DNA from: Flavobacteriales bacterium
GTDB taxonomy: Bacteria > Bacteroidota > Bacteroidia > Flavobacteriales_F > PHOS-HE28
DNA: 64,000 bases
NCBI GenBank assembly: GCA_016715995.1
Contig: JADJXF010000021.1
Span: forward strand, 70,792 to 134,791
Reading direction: 5' to 3'
Part shown: piece after piece, positions 29,341 through 37,163 of the stretch
Layout of the letters: every line of letters starts with the position of its first letter
Numbering within the stretch: the first letter of the stretch is position 1
Position numbers and translations under genes: made by a program
The notes under the pieces: generated by a model
What the model was told of the DNA's origin: nothing
The model's database searches: none
What the model saw: the letters and a program-made list of their open reading frames with translations, nothing else

Positions 29341-29502
29341 TTACCCGATCACCTCAAGTTTGGGGTACCGCTGCCTCCAGAACTCCAATGCCTTCTGGCT
29401 GGCCAACGTGATAACGGTTCGTGCATCGAGGCGCACCTTTATGGCTTTCAAGCCATCCTTCACCGGCTGGGTGAGGATGAGTGATTTCTTCTTGCGTGGC
29501 AT
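29341..29502 (-). CDS. 53-aa basic protein B, paralogue of the neighbouring 53-aa protein
   Basis: The frame reads MPRKKKSLILTQPVKDGLKA, then IKVRLDARTVITLASQKALE and FWRQRYPKLEVIG before a TAA. It starts two bases after the photolyase stop. It has the same local context as protein A: TAG or TAA, a short spacer, then ATGCCACGCAAGAAG. Both copies therefore look like a tandem duplication that kept the start region. The charge and size suggest a small nucleic-acid- or protein-binding accessory factor, but that is a guess. Position in an operon with photolyase and carotenoid genes points to light or oxidative stress. Confidence 0.75.
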   Translation of the reverse strand: MPRKKKSLILTQPVKDGLKAIKVRLDARTVITLASQKALEFWRQRYPKLEVIG

Positions 29503-29504
29503 GG

Positions 29505-30845
29505 CTAATAGAGCAATTTCGTTTGAGTGTCGGTCGTTTTCGCATTCTCTGACAGGGCCTCCTTATAGACTCGCAAAACCCTGTCTCTCGCTGCTTCGTG
29601 AACGACTATTGAGCGCACATAGTTTGCCGTTCCATGCTCTGGCACCCAATGCTTGACATAAATTAACTGGGGGTCGAATCGTTGGAGTTGCAACTGGGGG
29701 TTGAATATGCGGAAGTATGGGGCTGCGTCACAGCCTGAGCCTGAGGCCCATTGCCAGCCCCCGTTGTTACTGCTGAGCTCGAAATCGAGCAGTTTCTGGG
29801 CGAACCACGCCTCGCCCCATCGCCAATCAATCAGCAGGTGCTTGGTGAGGAAGCTGGCCACCACCATCCGGACCCGGTTGTGCATCAGGCCGGTAGCTGC
29901 CAGTTCACGCATTCCCGCATCCACCAAAGGATAGCCGGTTCGCCCTTCGCGCCAAGCGTCGAACCCGGCTTCATCATCGCGCCAGGGAATGTGGTCGTAC
30001 GCCGGCTTGAAGGCCTTATCACGATGCGGGAAGTGCCACAGGACTTGCATGAAGAACTCACGCCAGATGAGCTCGTTGAGGTATTGCGCGCTTACGCTTA
30101 GGCTCTCTCGCACCAGAGCCCGCACGCTCACGGTGCCAAAGCGCAGGTGGGTGCTCATCCTGCTTGTCCCCATCACCGCTGGGTTGTCACGGGTGCGCTC
30201 GTAGTCCTGCAGGAGTGCCTCGGGTACGACCATGGGTGGTGATTGCAGGTCGGTAGGCAGGAAGCCGATGTCCGACAAGCTGGGCAGCTTCATCGGCTCG
30301 CGCTTCCAAAGCCGGTGCAGGTGCGATTCACTGCGGAAGGGATTTGCCATTTCTGGCTTGAACTGCGCCCGCCACTGGCGCATATACGGGGTGTATACCG
30401 TGTAGGGGCCGCCGCCGTCCTTCACCACTTCACCCCGCTCGTAGATGCTGATGTCCTTGAAGCTGCGGAAGGGAATGCCATGCATGGCCAGCAGCTCGCC
30501 CACGGCCTTGTCGCGTGTGATGGCGTATGGCTCGTGGTCGTGGTTGGTGGTCACTGACGCTATCTCAAAGCGCTCCATCAGGAGCTTCCAGACCTCGATG
30601 GGCTTGCCATGCTCCACCAGCAATGTGCTCCCGTGCTTCAGCAGCCCCTCTTGCATGCCAGCAAGCGCGCGGTGGATGAAATCGACGCGGCGGTCGTGCC
30701 TGTCCTCGAGCTTGCCCAGGATCTCCGTATCGAATATGAAGAGCGGCAGCACATCGCCGTGCTCACTCAGCGCGCGGAAGAAGCCGTGATTGTCCGCCAG
30801 CCGAAGATCGCGGCGGAACCAATGGATGCTGATGCGTGGCTTCAT
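29505..30845 (-). CDS. phr: deoxyribodipyrimidine photolyase
   Basis: This 446-residue flavoprotein of the photolyase/cryptochrome family starts MKPRISIHWFRRDLRLADN at 30845, overlapping the idi stop by ATGA. The FAD-binding half has STHLRFGTVS, ELIWREFFMQ, AGMRELAATGLMHNRVRMV, SFLTKHLLIDWRWGEAWF and SSNNGGWQWASGSG-CDAAPYFRIFNP, all standard for class I CPD photolyases. It repairs UV-induced cyclobutane pyrimidine dimers using blue light. A cryptochrome or (6-4) activity cannot be fully excluded. Its place between idi and two small genes inside a carotenoid operon ties it to light protection. Confidence 0.93.
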   Translation of the reverse strand: MKPRISIHWFRRDLRLADNHGFFRALSEHGDVLPLFIFDTEILGKLEDRHDRRVDFIHRALAGMQEGLLKHGSTLLVEHGKPIEVWKLLMERFEIASVTTNHDHEPYAITRDKAVGELLAMHGIPFRSFKDISIYERGEVVKDGGGPYTVYTPYMRQWRAQFKPEMANPFRSESHLHRLWKREPMKLPSLSDIGFLPTDLQSPPMVVPEALLQDYERTRDNPAVMGTSRMSTHLRFGTVSVRALVRESLSVSAQYLNELIWREFFMQVLWHFPHRDKAFKPAYDHIPWRDDEAGFDAWREGRTGYPLVDAGMRELAATGLMHNRVRMVVASFLTKHLLIDWRWGEAWFAQKLLDFELSSNNGGWQWASGSGCDAAPYFRIFNPQLQLQRFDPQLIYVKHWVPEHGTANYVRSIVVHEAARDRVLRVYKEALSENAKTTDTQTKLLY

Positions 30846-31387
30846 GCCACCGTCAATTTTCCTCTCTCCTCGAGCACGCGGGCCCAGCATTCCCGCAGCC
30901 ATACGGTGTAGCGCTTAGGATTAGCATTCATGTCGGCTTCGAGCGCGGCAGGGTGAACGAATTTCCAGTCGTCGGCTTCCTGCGGAGCCGGTCGGGCCGG
31001 ACCGGAATAGGAACCGAAGAGCACATGGTCCAGCTCATGCTCCTGCAACTCGTTGTCGAGGGCCGCGCGGTAGATGAAGCTGAACCGTGGAACAAGTTCT
31101 GCCTCGATGCCCATCTCTTCCTTCAGCCTGCGCCGGGCTGCTTCTGCAACGGCCTCATTGAGCCGTGGATGGCTGCAGCAGGTATTGGTCCACAGGCCGG
31201 CGCTATGGTACTTGCCCGGCGCTCTACGCTGCATCAGCAGTCGCCCCTGCTCATCGAAGAGGAATACGCTGAAGGCCCGGTGCAACGCGCCTTCCTTATG
31301 CGCGCGCAACTTGCCCATGGTGCCGATGACCTCGTCGAGCTCGTTCACCAGGACCACTTGATCCTCCTCCATCGCTGCGCGGTTCAT
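30842..31387 (-). CDS. idi: type I isopentenyl-diphosphate delta-isomerase
   Basis: This 181-residue Nudix-fold enzyme interconverts IPP and DMAPP, the C5 units for carotenoids. Visible motifs are AFSVFLFDEQGRLLMQRRA, KYHSAGLWTNTCCSHP (catalytic Cys), EAARRRLKEEMGI (Nudix-like) and LQEHELDHVLFG (catalytic Glu). It lies three bases after crtB and overlaps the photolyase start, so supply of C5 precursor is co-expressed with pigment synthesis. Confidence 0.94.
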   Translation of the reverse strand: MNRAAMEEDQVVLVNELDEVIGTMGKLRAHKEGALHRAFSVFLFDEQGRLLMQRRAPGKYHSAGLWTNTCCSHPRLNEAVAEAARRRLKEEMGIEAELVPRFSFIYRAALDNELQEHELDHVLFGSYSGPARPAPQEADDWKFVHPAALEADMNANPKRYTVWLRECWARVLEERGKLTVA

Positions 31388-31390
31388 CCC

Positions 31391-32233
31391 TTAGAGCAAG
31401 CCGAAACTATGGCGGAAGTAGCTGGTGGTGAGCAGCGCAAGCTTCTTGCGGTTGCGCACGCGAACGCGTTCTTGCAGGATGTGGCAGGCGGGCAACGCTT
31501 TGATCTTGCCGAAGAGCGCCACGTAGTAGATGTATGCCATGTATACGCCGAAACGAGCGCCCTTCGGGAGCTTCCGAATACCTGTGATCGCTGCATCGAA
31601 GTCGGCCTGGATGTCGTGTTCGATGGCCCGTTTGGCCTCCTCGTTCCATTCGTGCAGGTCGATTCCCGGGAAATATGTGCGCCCCAGATTCCGATGGTCG
31701 TCCTTCAGGTCGCGCAGGAAGTTCACTTTTTGGAACGCAGCGCCCAGCTTCATGGCAGCTGGCTTTAGCTGTTGGTAGAGCGATTCATCGCCTTCGCAGA
31801 ACACGCGGAGGCACATCAGACCGACGACTTCAGCACTGCCCAGGATATAGGTGGCGTAGCTGCGCTTGTCGTGGCGCTTGTCTGTGAGATCCATGGCCAT
31901 GCTGTCCAGGAAGGTGACGTACAACTCGCGCTCGATGCCGTATCGGTTTACCACACGCTGAAAGCTGTGCAGGATGGGGTTGAGACTGATGCCTTCGGCG
32001 ACGGCGCGATGCGTGTCGTCACGGAATCGAGCCAGAAGCGCCTCTTTATCGAACCCATGGAAGGTGTCCACGATCTCATCGGCGAAGCGTACGAAGCCGT
32101 AGATTGCATGGATAGGACTGTGAAAGCGCTTGTCGAGCGAGCGGATGCCCAACGAGAACGAGGTGCTATAGTTGTATGTGGCCTGTCGGCTGGCCTTCAG
32201 GCAGACCTTGTCGTAAAGCGCGATCGTGTTCAT
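31391..32233 (-). CDS. crtB: phytoene synthase CrtB
   Basis: This 280-residue trans-isoprenyl diphosphate synthase of the squalene/phytoene type condenses two GGPP to phytoene. YNYSTSFSLGIRSLDKR, the first Asp-rich region YGFVRFADEIVDTF and the second RDLKDDHRNLGRTYFP are present. AFQKVNFLRDL is also conserved. Its start overlaps the crtI stop by ATGA. A GGPP synthase (crtE) is not in the window. Confidence 0.95.
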   Translation of the reverse strand: MNTIALYDKVCLKASRQATYNYSTSFSLGIRSLDKRFHSPIHAIYGFVRFADEIVDTFHGFDKEALLARFRDDTHRAVAEGISLNPILHSFQRVVNRYGIERELYVTFLDSMAMDLTDKRHDKRSYATYILGSAEVVGLMCLRVFCEGDESLYQQLKPAAMKLGAAFQKVNFLRDLKDDHRNLGRTYFPGIDLHEWNEEAKRAIEHDIQADFDAAITGIRKLPKGARFGVYMAYIYYVALFGKIKALPACHILQERVRVRNRKKLALLTTSYFRHSFGLL

Positions 32234-33717
32234 GCCCTGATGGGTTTGCGTGCGTGTTCCTTCTCGATCAGCTCAGCCACCACCTGCCCGCTGATTATCG
32301 CAGGCGGCACGCCGGGACCGGGCACGGTGAGCTGGCCGGTGTAGTAGAGGCCCCTCACCTTGCGGCTCTTCATGCTCGGGCGCAACGGACCGGTCTGCAG
32401 GATAGTGTTGGCCATGCCATATGCGTTGCCTCGAAATGCGTTGTAATCGGATTGCAGGTCGTTGATGCTATAGCTGCGTTTGAGCACCACATGGGGTCGC
32501 GGATCGAAACCGATGTGTTTGCCGAGGCGCTCCATCACCCCATGGTAGTAGCGCTCGCGCGTGGCCTCTTCGTCCTTCAACCCCGGTGCGATGGGAATCA
32601 GGACCACCATGCTCTCCATGCCCTCTGGCGCCAAGCTCGCATCGGTCTTGCTAGCGCAGCTCGTGTAGAAGAGCGGTTTGCTCGGCCATGCGGGTTCATC
32701 GTAGATCTCCGAGCTGTGCACGTCCAGTGATGCATCGAAGAATAGCGTATGGTGATCCAGGCCGGGTAATTGGCGATTGAAGCCGAGGTAGAAGAGAAGT
32801 CCGCTGGGCGCCATGATGCGCTTCCTCCAATAGTCCGATGAATAGCTCTGCTGATCCTTTGGAAGCAGCTCCTGGTCCACGTGGTGGTAGTCGGCGCCCG
32901 CCACTACAATGTCCGCGCGCACCAGCCCTTTTTCGGTTTCCACGCCAATGGCCATGCCATTCTCCACACAGATGCGCCTCACCGGCGTGCCGCAATGGAT
33001 GGTAGCGCCCTGCTTCTCAGCCACACGAACGAACGCTTCCACGACCTTGCCCATGCCGCCGATCGGGTACCAGGTGCCCAGTTCCATGTCGGCGTAGTTC
33101 ATCAGGCTGTAGAGCGCCGGGGTGTTCTGTGGTGCAGCGCCGAGGAAGAGAACGGGGAATTCCATCAGCAGTCGGAGCTTCTCTTCGGTGAAGTGCGCCT
33201 GCACGTGCTTGCGCAGGCTGCGGAACACCTTCGCCTTCAGCAGTCCACCAATCAAGCCCGGGTGCATGTACTCTCGCCAACTGAGCGATGGACGGTAAAC
33301 CAGCTCGCCCATGCCGAGGTTGTACTTCAACTTGGCTTCGGCAAGGAAGCGGTCGAGTTGCGCACCGGCGCCTTTCTCCTTGCTGTCGAAAAAGGCTCGG
33401 AGGGCGATGGGGTCAGCGGGCAGCGACCATTTCTCACCGGGACCGAAGACCACGCTGTAGCTCGGGTCGAGGCGCACGAGCTGGTAGTGGTCCTCGACGC
33501 GCTCACCGAAGGCCGCGAAGAAGCGCTCGAAAACCTCGGGCATCCAATCGAAGCTGGCCCCCATGTCGAAGGTGAAGCCCTTGTCGCTCCATGTCCGCGC
33601 GCGACCTCCTGGCTGGTCGTTCTTCTCCAACACGGTCACGCCGAAGCCCTTCTGTGCGAGCGCAGCCGCAGCGGCCAAACCAGCGAATCCGGAGCCAATG
33701 ACCAAGGCGTGCTTCAT
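32230..33717 (-). CDS. crtI: phytoene desaturase CrtI
   Basis: This 495-residue FAD-dependent desaturase turns phytoene into lycopene. The dinucleotide fold is at the N-terminus (ALVIGSGFAGLAAAAALAQK, VLEKNDQPGGRAR). The C-terminus has the CrtI signature (GLYYTGQLTVPGPGVPPAII). The length is normal. It is the second gene of the operon, three bases after the ECF sigma gene, and is followed by crtB with a four-base overlap. Confidence 0.95.
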   Translation of the reverse strand: MKHALVIGSGFAGLAAAAALAQKGFGVTVLEKNDQPGGRARTWSDKGFTFDMGASFDWMPEVFERFFAAFGERVEDHYQLVRLDPSYSVVFGPGEKWSLPADPIALRAFFDSKEKGAGAQLDRFLAEAKLKYNLGMGELVYRPSLSWREYMHPGLIGGLLKAKVFRSLRKHVQAHFTEEKLRLLMEFPVLFLGAAPQNTPALYSLMNYADMELGTWYPIGGMGKVVEAFVRVAEKQGATIHCGTPVRRICVENGMAIGVETEKGLVRADIVVAGADYHHVDQELLPKDQQSYSSDYWRKRIMAPSGLLFYLGFNRQLPGLDHHTLFFDASLDVHSSEIYDEPAWPSKPLFYTSCASKTDASLAPEGMESMVVLIPIAPGLKDEEATRERYYHGVMERLGKHIGFDPRPHVVLKRSYSINDLQSDYNAFRGNAYGMANTILQTGPLRPSMKSRKVRGLYYTGQLTVPGPGVPPAIISGQVVAELIEKEHARKPIRA

Positions 33718-33720
33718 TGC

Positions 33721-34230
33721 TCAGTTCTGCACGTGCTTGTCGGTGAGCGAATCCTGCAGGCGCTGGCGGGCATGATGGATCCGGCTCTTCACCGTACCGA
33801 TAGGGATGCCCATGTGCTCTGCGATCTCGTGGTATTTGTATCCTTCGAAATGCATCAGGAAGGGCGTACGGAATGCGGGGCCCAAACGCTCCAAGCTACG
33901 CTCGATCTCGCCGCGCTTCACATTGGCTTCCACCGAGGCTGGCGTCTGAACCTGGCTCACCTGTTCACGCTCGCGTTCCACAGAGTCCATCAGTAAGCGG
34001 GTGCGCTTGCTGCGGCGGTGCCCATTGATGAATGTGTTCTTCACGATGGTATATACCCACGCTTTGAAGTTGGTGTTCTCACGGAACTTGTCGCGGAAGG
34101 TGATGGCCCGAAGCATGCTCTCCTGCACAAGGTCCAGCGCGTTGTCACGGTCCTTGGTCAAGCCCAAAGCGAAGTAGTACAGTTGCTGGCGGAGGCTCAG
34201 CAACTGCTGGTTGAACTCGAGGGTGGACAT
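33721..34230 (-). CDS. ECF-type RNA polymerase sigma factor
   Basis: This 169-residue sigma-70 family protein has region 2 (ALDLVQESMLRAITFRDKF, NFKAWVYTIVKNTFINGHRR) and region 4 (GYKYHEIAEHMGIPIGTVKS with RIHHARQRLQDSL), as in ECF factors. It heads the carotenoid-photolyase operon and most likely directs its own transcription. Light-controlled ECF factors precede carotenoid genes in other bacteria such as Myxococcus. No anti-sigma gene is adjacent, so the control may be at the promoter or by an unlinked regulator. The AT-rich leader upstream carries two ATGTCTAA repeats 31 bases apart. Confidence 0.92.
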   Translation of the reverse strand: MSTLEFNQQLLSLRQQLYYFALGLTKDRDNALDLVQESMLRAITFRDKFRENTNFKAWVYTIVKNTFINGHRRSKRTRLLMDSVEREREQVSQVQTPASVEANVKRGEIERSLERLGPAFRTPFLMHFEGYKYHEIAEHMGIPIGTVKSRIHHARQRLQDSLTDKHVQN

Positions 34231-34248
34231 GTTCGATTGTTTATGGGT

Positions 34249-34287
34249 ATGTCTAAAAGGCTGGACAAAGGAACGAAAAATGTCTAA
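34249..34287. repeat. direct repeat ATGTCTAA upstream of the ECF sigma gene
   Basis: ATGTCTAA occurs at 34249-34256 and again at 34280-34287 (TTAGACAT in the direction of the sigma gene). The distance is 31 bases, about three helical turns. Both lie in the only AT-rich stretch of this region, 19-57 bases before the sigma start. A related TTTGACAT-like word appears near 34350. These may be regulator-binding sites or elements of an autoregulated ECF promoter. Confidence 0.45.
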
Positions 34288-34427
34288 CTATACTAATAAA
34301 AAGATGAACAAAACATCAATTGATACACATCATCCTGATAAACAGGGGATTTGACATTTGGGAACGAATCGTTTTCAGCCATAGACGAGGTTGAATCGGA
34401 CAATCAGATGCCGTGGAATCGGCCGTC

Positions 34428-34435
34428 TATATTTG
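34428..34435 (+). promoter_or_regulatory. putative -7 promoter element of the tRNA-Val pair
   Basis: TATATTTG followed by GCCGCCCTT closely resembles the rpsT promoter of this window (TATATTTG then GCGGCCCTT). It lies about 68 bases before the first tRNA. A -33 TTTG at the expected spacing is not evident. The stretch from 34231 to 34502 otherwise holds no gene I can support. Confidence 0.5.
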
Positions 34436-34502
34436 CCGCCCTTCACCGGAAAACCATCTGGAGGAAGCAGTAGGCGTAGTTCTTTGGTTGTCGTTGCATC
34501 AT

Positions 34503-34577
34503 GGAGGCATAGCTCAGCTGGTTCAGAGCATCTGCCTTACAAGCAGAGGGTCGCTGGTTCGAATCCGGCTGCCTCCA
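34503..34577 (+). tRNA. tRNA-Val (anticodon TAC)
   Basis: The 75-base cloverleaf has a 7-bp acceptor stem (GGAGGCA/TGCCTCC), a GCTC-GAGC D arm, an anticodon stem TCTGC/GCAGA with loop CTTACAA (TAC at 34538-34540), and a T arm with GGTTCGAATCC. The CCA is not encoded. It is the first of two valine tRNAs in tandem. Confidence 0.96.
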
Positions 34578-34621
34578 CGCTCAGCCTGTCGACTCCGGCA
34601 GGGTCGTATGATGAACGCGAT

Positions 34622-34696
34622 GGGACGTTAGCTCAGCTGGTTCAGAGCGCATGCTTCACACGCATGAGGTCACTGGTTCGAATCCAGTACGTCCCA
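34622..34696 (+). tRNA. tRNA-Val (anticodon CAC)
   Basis: The 75-base cloverleaf has an acceptor stem GGGACGT/ACGTCCC, D arm GCTC-GAGC, anticodon stem CATGC/GCATG with loop TTCACAC (CAC at 34657-34659), and the T arm GGTTCGAATCC. The CCA is not encoded. It is 44 bases after the UAC isoacceptor and likely shares its transcript. A GAAA-loop terminator follows. Confidence 0.96.
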
Positions 34697-34699
34697 CAA

Positions 34700-34725
34700 G
34701 CCTCGGCGAAAGCCGGGGCTTTCTC
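34700..34725 (+). terminator. intrinsic terminator of the tRNA-Val transcript
   Basis: GCCTCGGC (34700-34707), a GAAA tetraloop and GCCGGGGC (34712-34719) form an 8-bp stem with one wobble, followed by TTTCTC. It ends just before the stop of the convergent folC gene. Confidence 0.7.
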
Positions 34726-34727
34726 GT

Positions 34728-35945
34728 TCACAACACTTCCGCCACCACGAACACACTGCCTGTCACCAGCACCAGGTCGTGCTCTTCGGCGCCCAGTCGC
34801 GCTGCTTCCAAGGCTTCGGCAACAGAAGCATGGCTGGTCCCCGTCAACCCGTACAATTCTCCCTTCACGCGCAGTTCATCGGCATCCAAGCCGCGCGGGA
34901 TGTTGGCTTTGCAGAAGTGGTAGCTCCCGTTCTTCGGTAGCAGGTGGAGCACGGCATCGATGTCCTTGTCGTTCACCATGCCCAGCACCACATGCAGGCG
35001 GCCGTAGCTGGTGTGCGCGAGAAGCTCGTTCAGCACGCGCATACCATCCACATTGTGCGCCACATCGGCGATGGTGAGCGGTGCATGGCCGAGTATTTCC
35101 CAACGGCCGCGAAGCCCGGTGCGCGCCACAACTTCCACGAAGCCCAGCGCGACAGCTTCGTCCGGGATTCGCCAGCCGCGCTGCTTCAATTGCGAAATGG
35201 TGGCGAGAGCTGTACGTGCATTTCGATCCTGATGTGCGCCAGCTAGTGCGGTGCGAAAGGGAACCGGAACGCCGTGGTCCACGAAGGTGATGGGCGCCCG
35301 TTCGTGCTCGGCCTTCTGGCGGAGTACCTCGGCAACATCTCCCTCCGCCTCGCCGATCACCACCGGAACGCCGCGTTTGATGATGCCGGCCTTTTCGGCA
35401 GCGATCGCCTCCAAGGAGTTTCCAAGGAATTGCATGTGGTCCCAGCCGATATTGGTGATCACGCTCACCTCGGGCATCACCACGTTGGTGCTGTCGAGCC
35501 TTCCTCCCATGCCCGTCTCCAGCACGGCGATGTCCACCTGCTGCTCACGGAACCACCACAGCGCGAAGGCCACGCCCCACTCGAAGAACGACGGCGCGAT
35601 GGGTTCGAACGCAGCGCGATGCTCCTCCACGAAGCGCGTCACCGTTTCCTCGCTCACCATCGCGCCATTGATGCGGAAGCGCTCGCGGAAGTCCTTCAGG
35701 TGCGGCGAGGTGTGCAGGCCGACCTTGTACCCTACGCATTGCAGCGCGCTGGCGATGAGTGAACTGGTGCTGCCCTTGCCGTTGGTGCCGGCCACGTGAA
35801 CGAATTTCAGGCCGCGCTCCGGATGACCCAGCGATTCCACGAGCGCAAGCGTATTGTTCAGATCGGCCTTGTAGGCCGCCTGTCCCACCCGCTGGAACAT
35901 GGGGAGCCGCGCGTAGAGGTACGCCAGCGTCTCCGTGTAGGTCAC
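34728..35945 (-). CDS. folC: bifunctional folylpolyglutamate synthase/dihydrofolate synthase
   Basis: This 405-residue Mur-ligase-like enzyme adds glutamate to dihydropteroate and to tetrahydrofolates. KFVHVAGTNGKGSTSSLIAS is the P-loop, with TSPHLKDFRERFRINGAMVS after it. VLETGMGGRLDSTNVV, ITNIGWDHMQFLGNSLEAIA and IADVAHNVDGMRVLNE complete the family pattern. It starts two bases after the tonB stop, so it is read with the exbB-exbD-tonB genes. Together with pabB it is one of two folate genes in the window. Confidence 0.94.
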   Translation of the reverse strand: MTYTETLAYLYARLPMFQRVGQAAYKADLNNTLALVESLGHPERGLKFVHVAGTNGKGSTSSLIASALQCVGYKVGLHTSPHLKDFRERFRINGAMVSEETVTRFVEEHRAAFEPIAPSFFEWGVAFALWWFREQQVDIAVLETGMGGRLDSTNVVMPEVSVITNIGWDHMQFLGNSLEAIAAEKAGIIKRGVPVVIGEAEGDVAEVLRQKAEHERAPITFVDHGVPVPFRTALAGAHQDRNARTALATISQLKQRGWRIPDEAVALGFVEVVARTGLRGRWEILGHAPLTIADVAHNVDGMRVLNELLAHTSYGRLHVVLGMVNDKDIDAVLHLLPKNGSYHFCKANIPRGLDADELRVKGELYGLTGTSHASVAEALEAARLGAEEHDLVLVTGSVFVVAEVL

Positions 35946-35947
35946 CG

Positions 35948-36700
35948 CTACTTCACCGTGAAATTGAAGACGATGTAGCCCACTTGGTCGAGGCTCGAGC
36001 CATCACGGCCCGTGAACTGGAACTGCTTCGCATAACCCTCGGCGAGGGCATGCAGCTGCGGAGAAGTGGTTGTGGTTGGACGGTCCAGCTTGCCTTTCGC
36101 GTAGATCACCTTACCGTTTGCATCCACTTTGATGTCCACCGCGACGATGCCGGCCTCGGTGTTGTCGTTGCGGAAGGTGGGGATTCGCGAGGTTCCACGG
36201 CCGTCCAATCGGCCCTCGAAGCCTGGGCCATGGAAGCTGCCGACACCACCGCCACCGGGATTGCTTGCATTGCTGTTGCTGCCCCCTGGATTGGTAGTGG
36301 TGGTCTGGCTGGGCGTGCCCGAAGGAGTGAAGAGGGCGTTCGGGTTGGGCTTGGGCGGCTTCGGTTCGCTGGGTTGCGGCTTTGGTTTGGGCTGCGGCTT
36401 CACGGGCTTCGGCGTTTCCACCGGGCTTTCCTCCTCGGTGGCCACATCCTCCGGAATCGCAGGCGACGGGTCGCTGGGTGCGGATTCCTGCGGCGAACCA
36501 GGGTTGGGTGCGGGGTCTCCGCCGGAGAGTCCACCGGCGCTCTCGAATATGAGTTCAATGCCTTCGTCCTTGGGAAGTGGATTGGGCTGGGTGAGGCCGA
36601 ATAGCAGGAAGAGCAGGATCAAGATGACGTGGAAGACAATGGTGCCAATGGCACCGGTACGTCGGTCGCGGTCCTGCTGGTGTAGTGTCACGGTGCTCAT
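35948..36700 (-). CDS. tonB: TonB-like energy transducer
   Basis: This 250-residue protein has one N-terminal membrane helix (about residues 17-39, TIVFHVILILLFLLFGLTQP). A long Pro/Lys/Glu spacer follows (VETPKPVKPQPKPKPQPSEP region, about residues 80-125), then Asn/Gly-rich linker, then a C-terminal TonB domain with AVDIKVDANGKVIYAKGKLD and GYIVFNFTVK. It spans the periplasm and couples the proton motive force, gathered by ExbB-ExbD, to outer-membrane TonB-dependent transporters. It follows exbD and precedes folC. Confidence 0.85.
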   Translation of the reverse strand: MSTVTLHQQDRDRRTGAIGTIVFHVILILLFLLFGLTQPNPLPKDEGIELIFESAGGLSGGDPAPNPGSPQESAPSDPSPAIPEDVATEEESPVETPKPVKPQPKPKPQPSEPKPPKPNPNALFTPSGTPSQTTTTNPGGSNSNASNPGGGGVGSFHGPGFEGRLDGRGTSRIPTFRNDNTEAGIVAVDIKVDANGKVIYAKGKLDRPTTTTSPQLHALAEGYAKQFQFTGRDGSSLDQVGYIVFNFTVK

Positions 36701-36761
36701 GGCCCTTGGGATTCGAATCGCGTGCCGATCGCTGGTTTCCTGGATTGCCGTACGTGCTGCA

Positions 36762-37157
36762 CTATTCAGGTTTTGTGGCCAGGATGATCTTCCACTTGTT
36801 GCGTTTCGCGATGTCCAGCACGCTCACCGTCATGCCGGTCGGCACGCTCTGATCCACGTGCATCACGATGGCCTGGTCGCCTGGGTGCTTGCTCATCTGG
36901 TCCTTCAGTACACCTTCCAGATCGGCGGGTTCGATCAGCGCATTATTCACGCTGTAGTGGAGTTCTGCATCGATGCGCACGGCCACCTTCGGCTTCTCCT
37001 TGGTCTTGTTGGCGCTCTTGGGTAGGTCCACAGGCAGCGCGTAAGGGCTCACCAATGTGCTCACAATGACGAAGAAGATGAGCAGCAAGAAGACCAGGTC
37101 GGTCATGGAGCTCATGCTGAACCCCGCATCGATCTTGTGTGTGCTTCGCAGTCCCAT
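36762..37157 (-). CDS. exbD: biopolymer transporter ExbD/TolR
   Basis: This 131-residue protein has the single helix with the proton-carrying Asp in MSSMTDLVFLLLIFFVIVST. A periplasmic domain follows with VAVRIDAELHYSVNNALIEP and QAIVMHVDQSVPTGMTVSVL. The ExbB gene lies six bases upstream and tonB 61 bases downstream, consistent with a TonB complex rather than a Tol complex. Confidence 0.9.
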   Translation of the reverse strand: MGLRSTHKIDAGFSMSSMTDLVFLLLIFFVIVSTLVSPYALPVDLPKSANKTKEKPKVAVRIDAELHYSVNNALIEPADLEGVLKDQMSKHPGDQAIVMHVDQSVPTGMTVSVLDIAKRNKWKIILATKPE

Positions 37158-37163
37158 TGGGCC

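Noticed and set aside
36360..36420. Pro/Lys repeat sequence as a possible tandem-repeat array
   Set aside because: It encodes the ordinary Pro-rich periplasmic spacer of TonB and is not an independent repeat.
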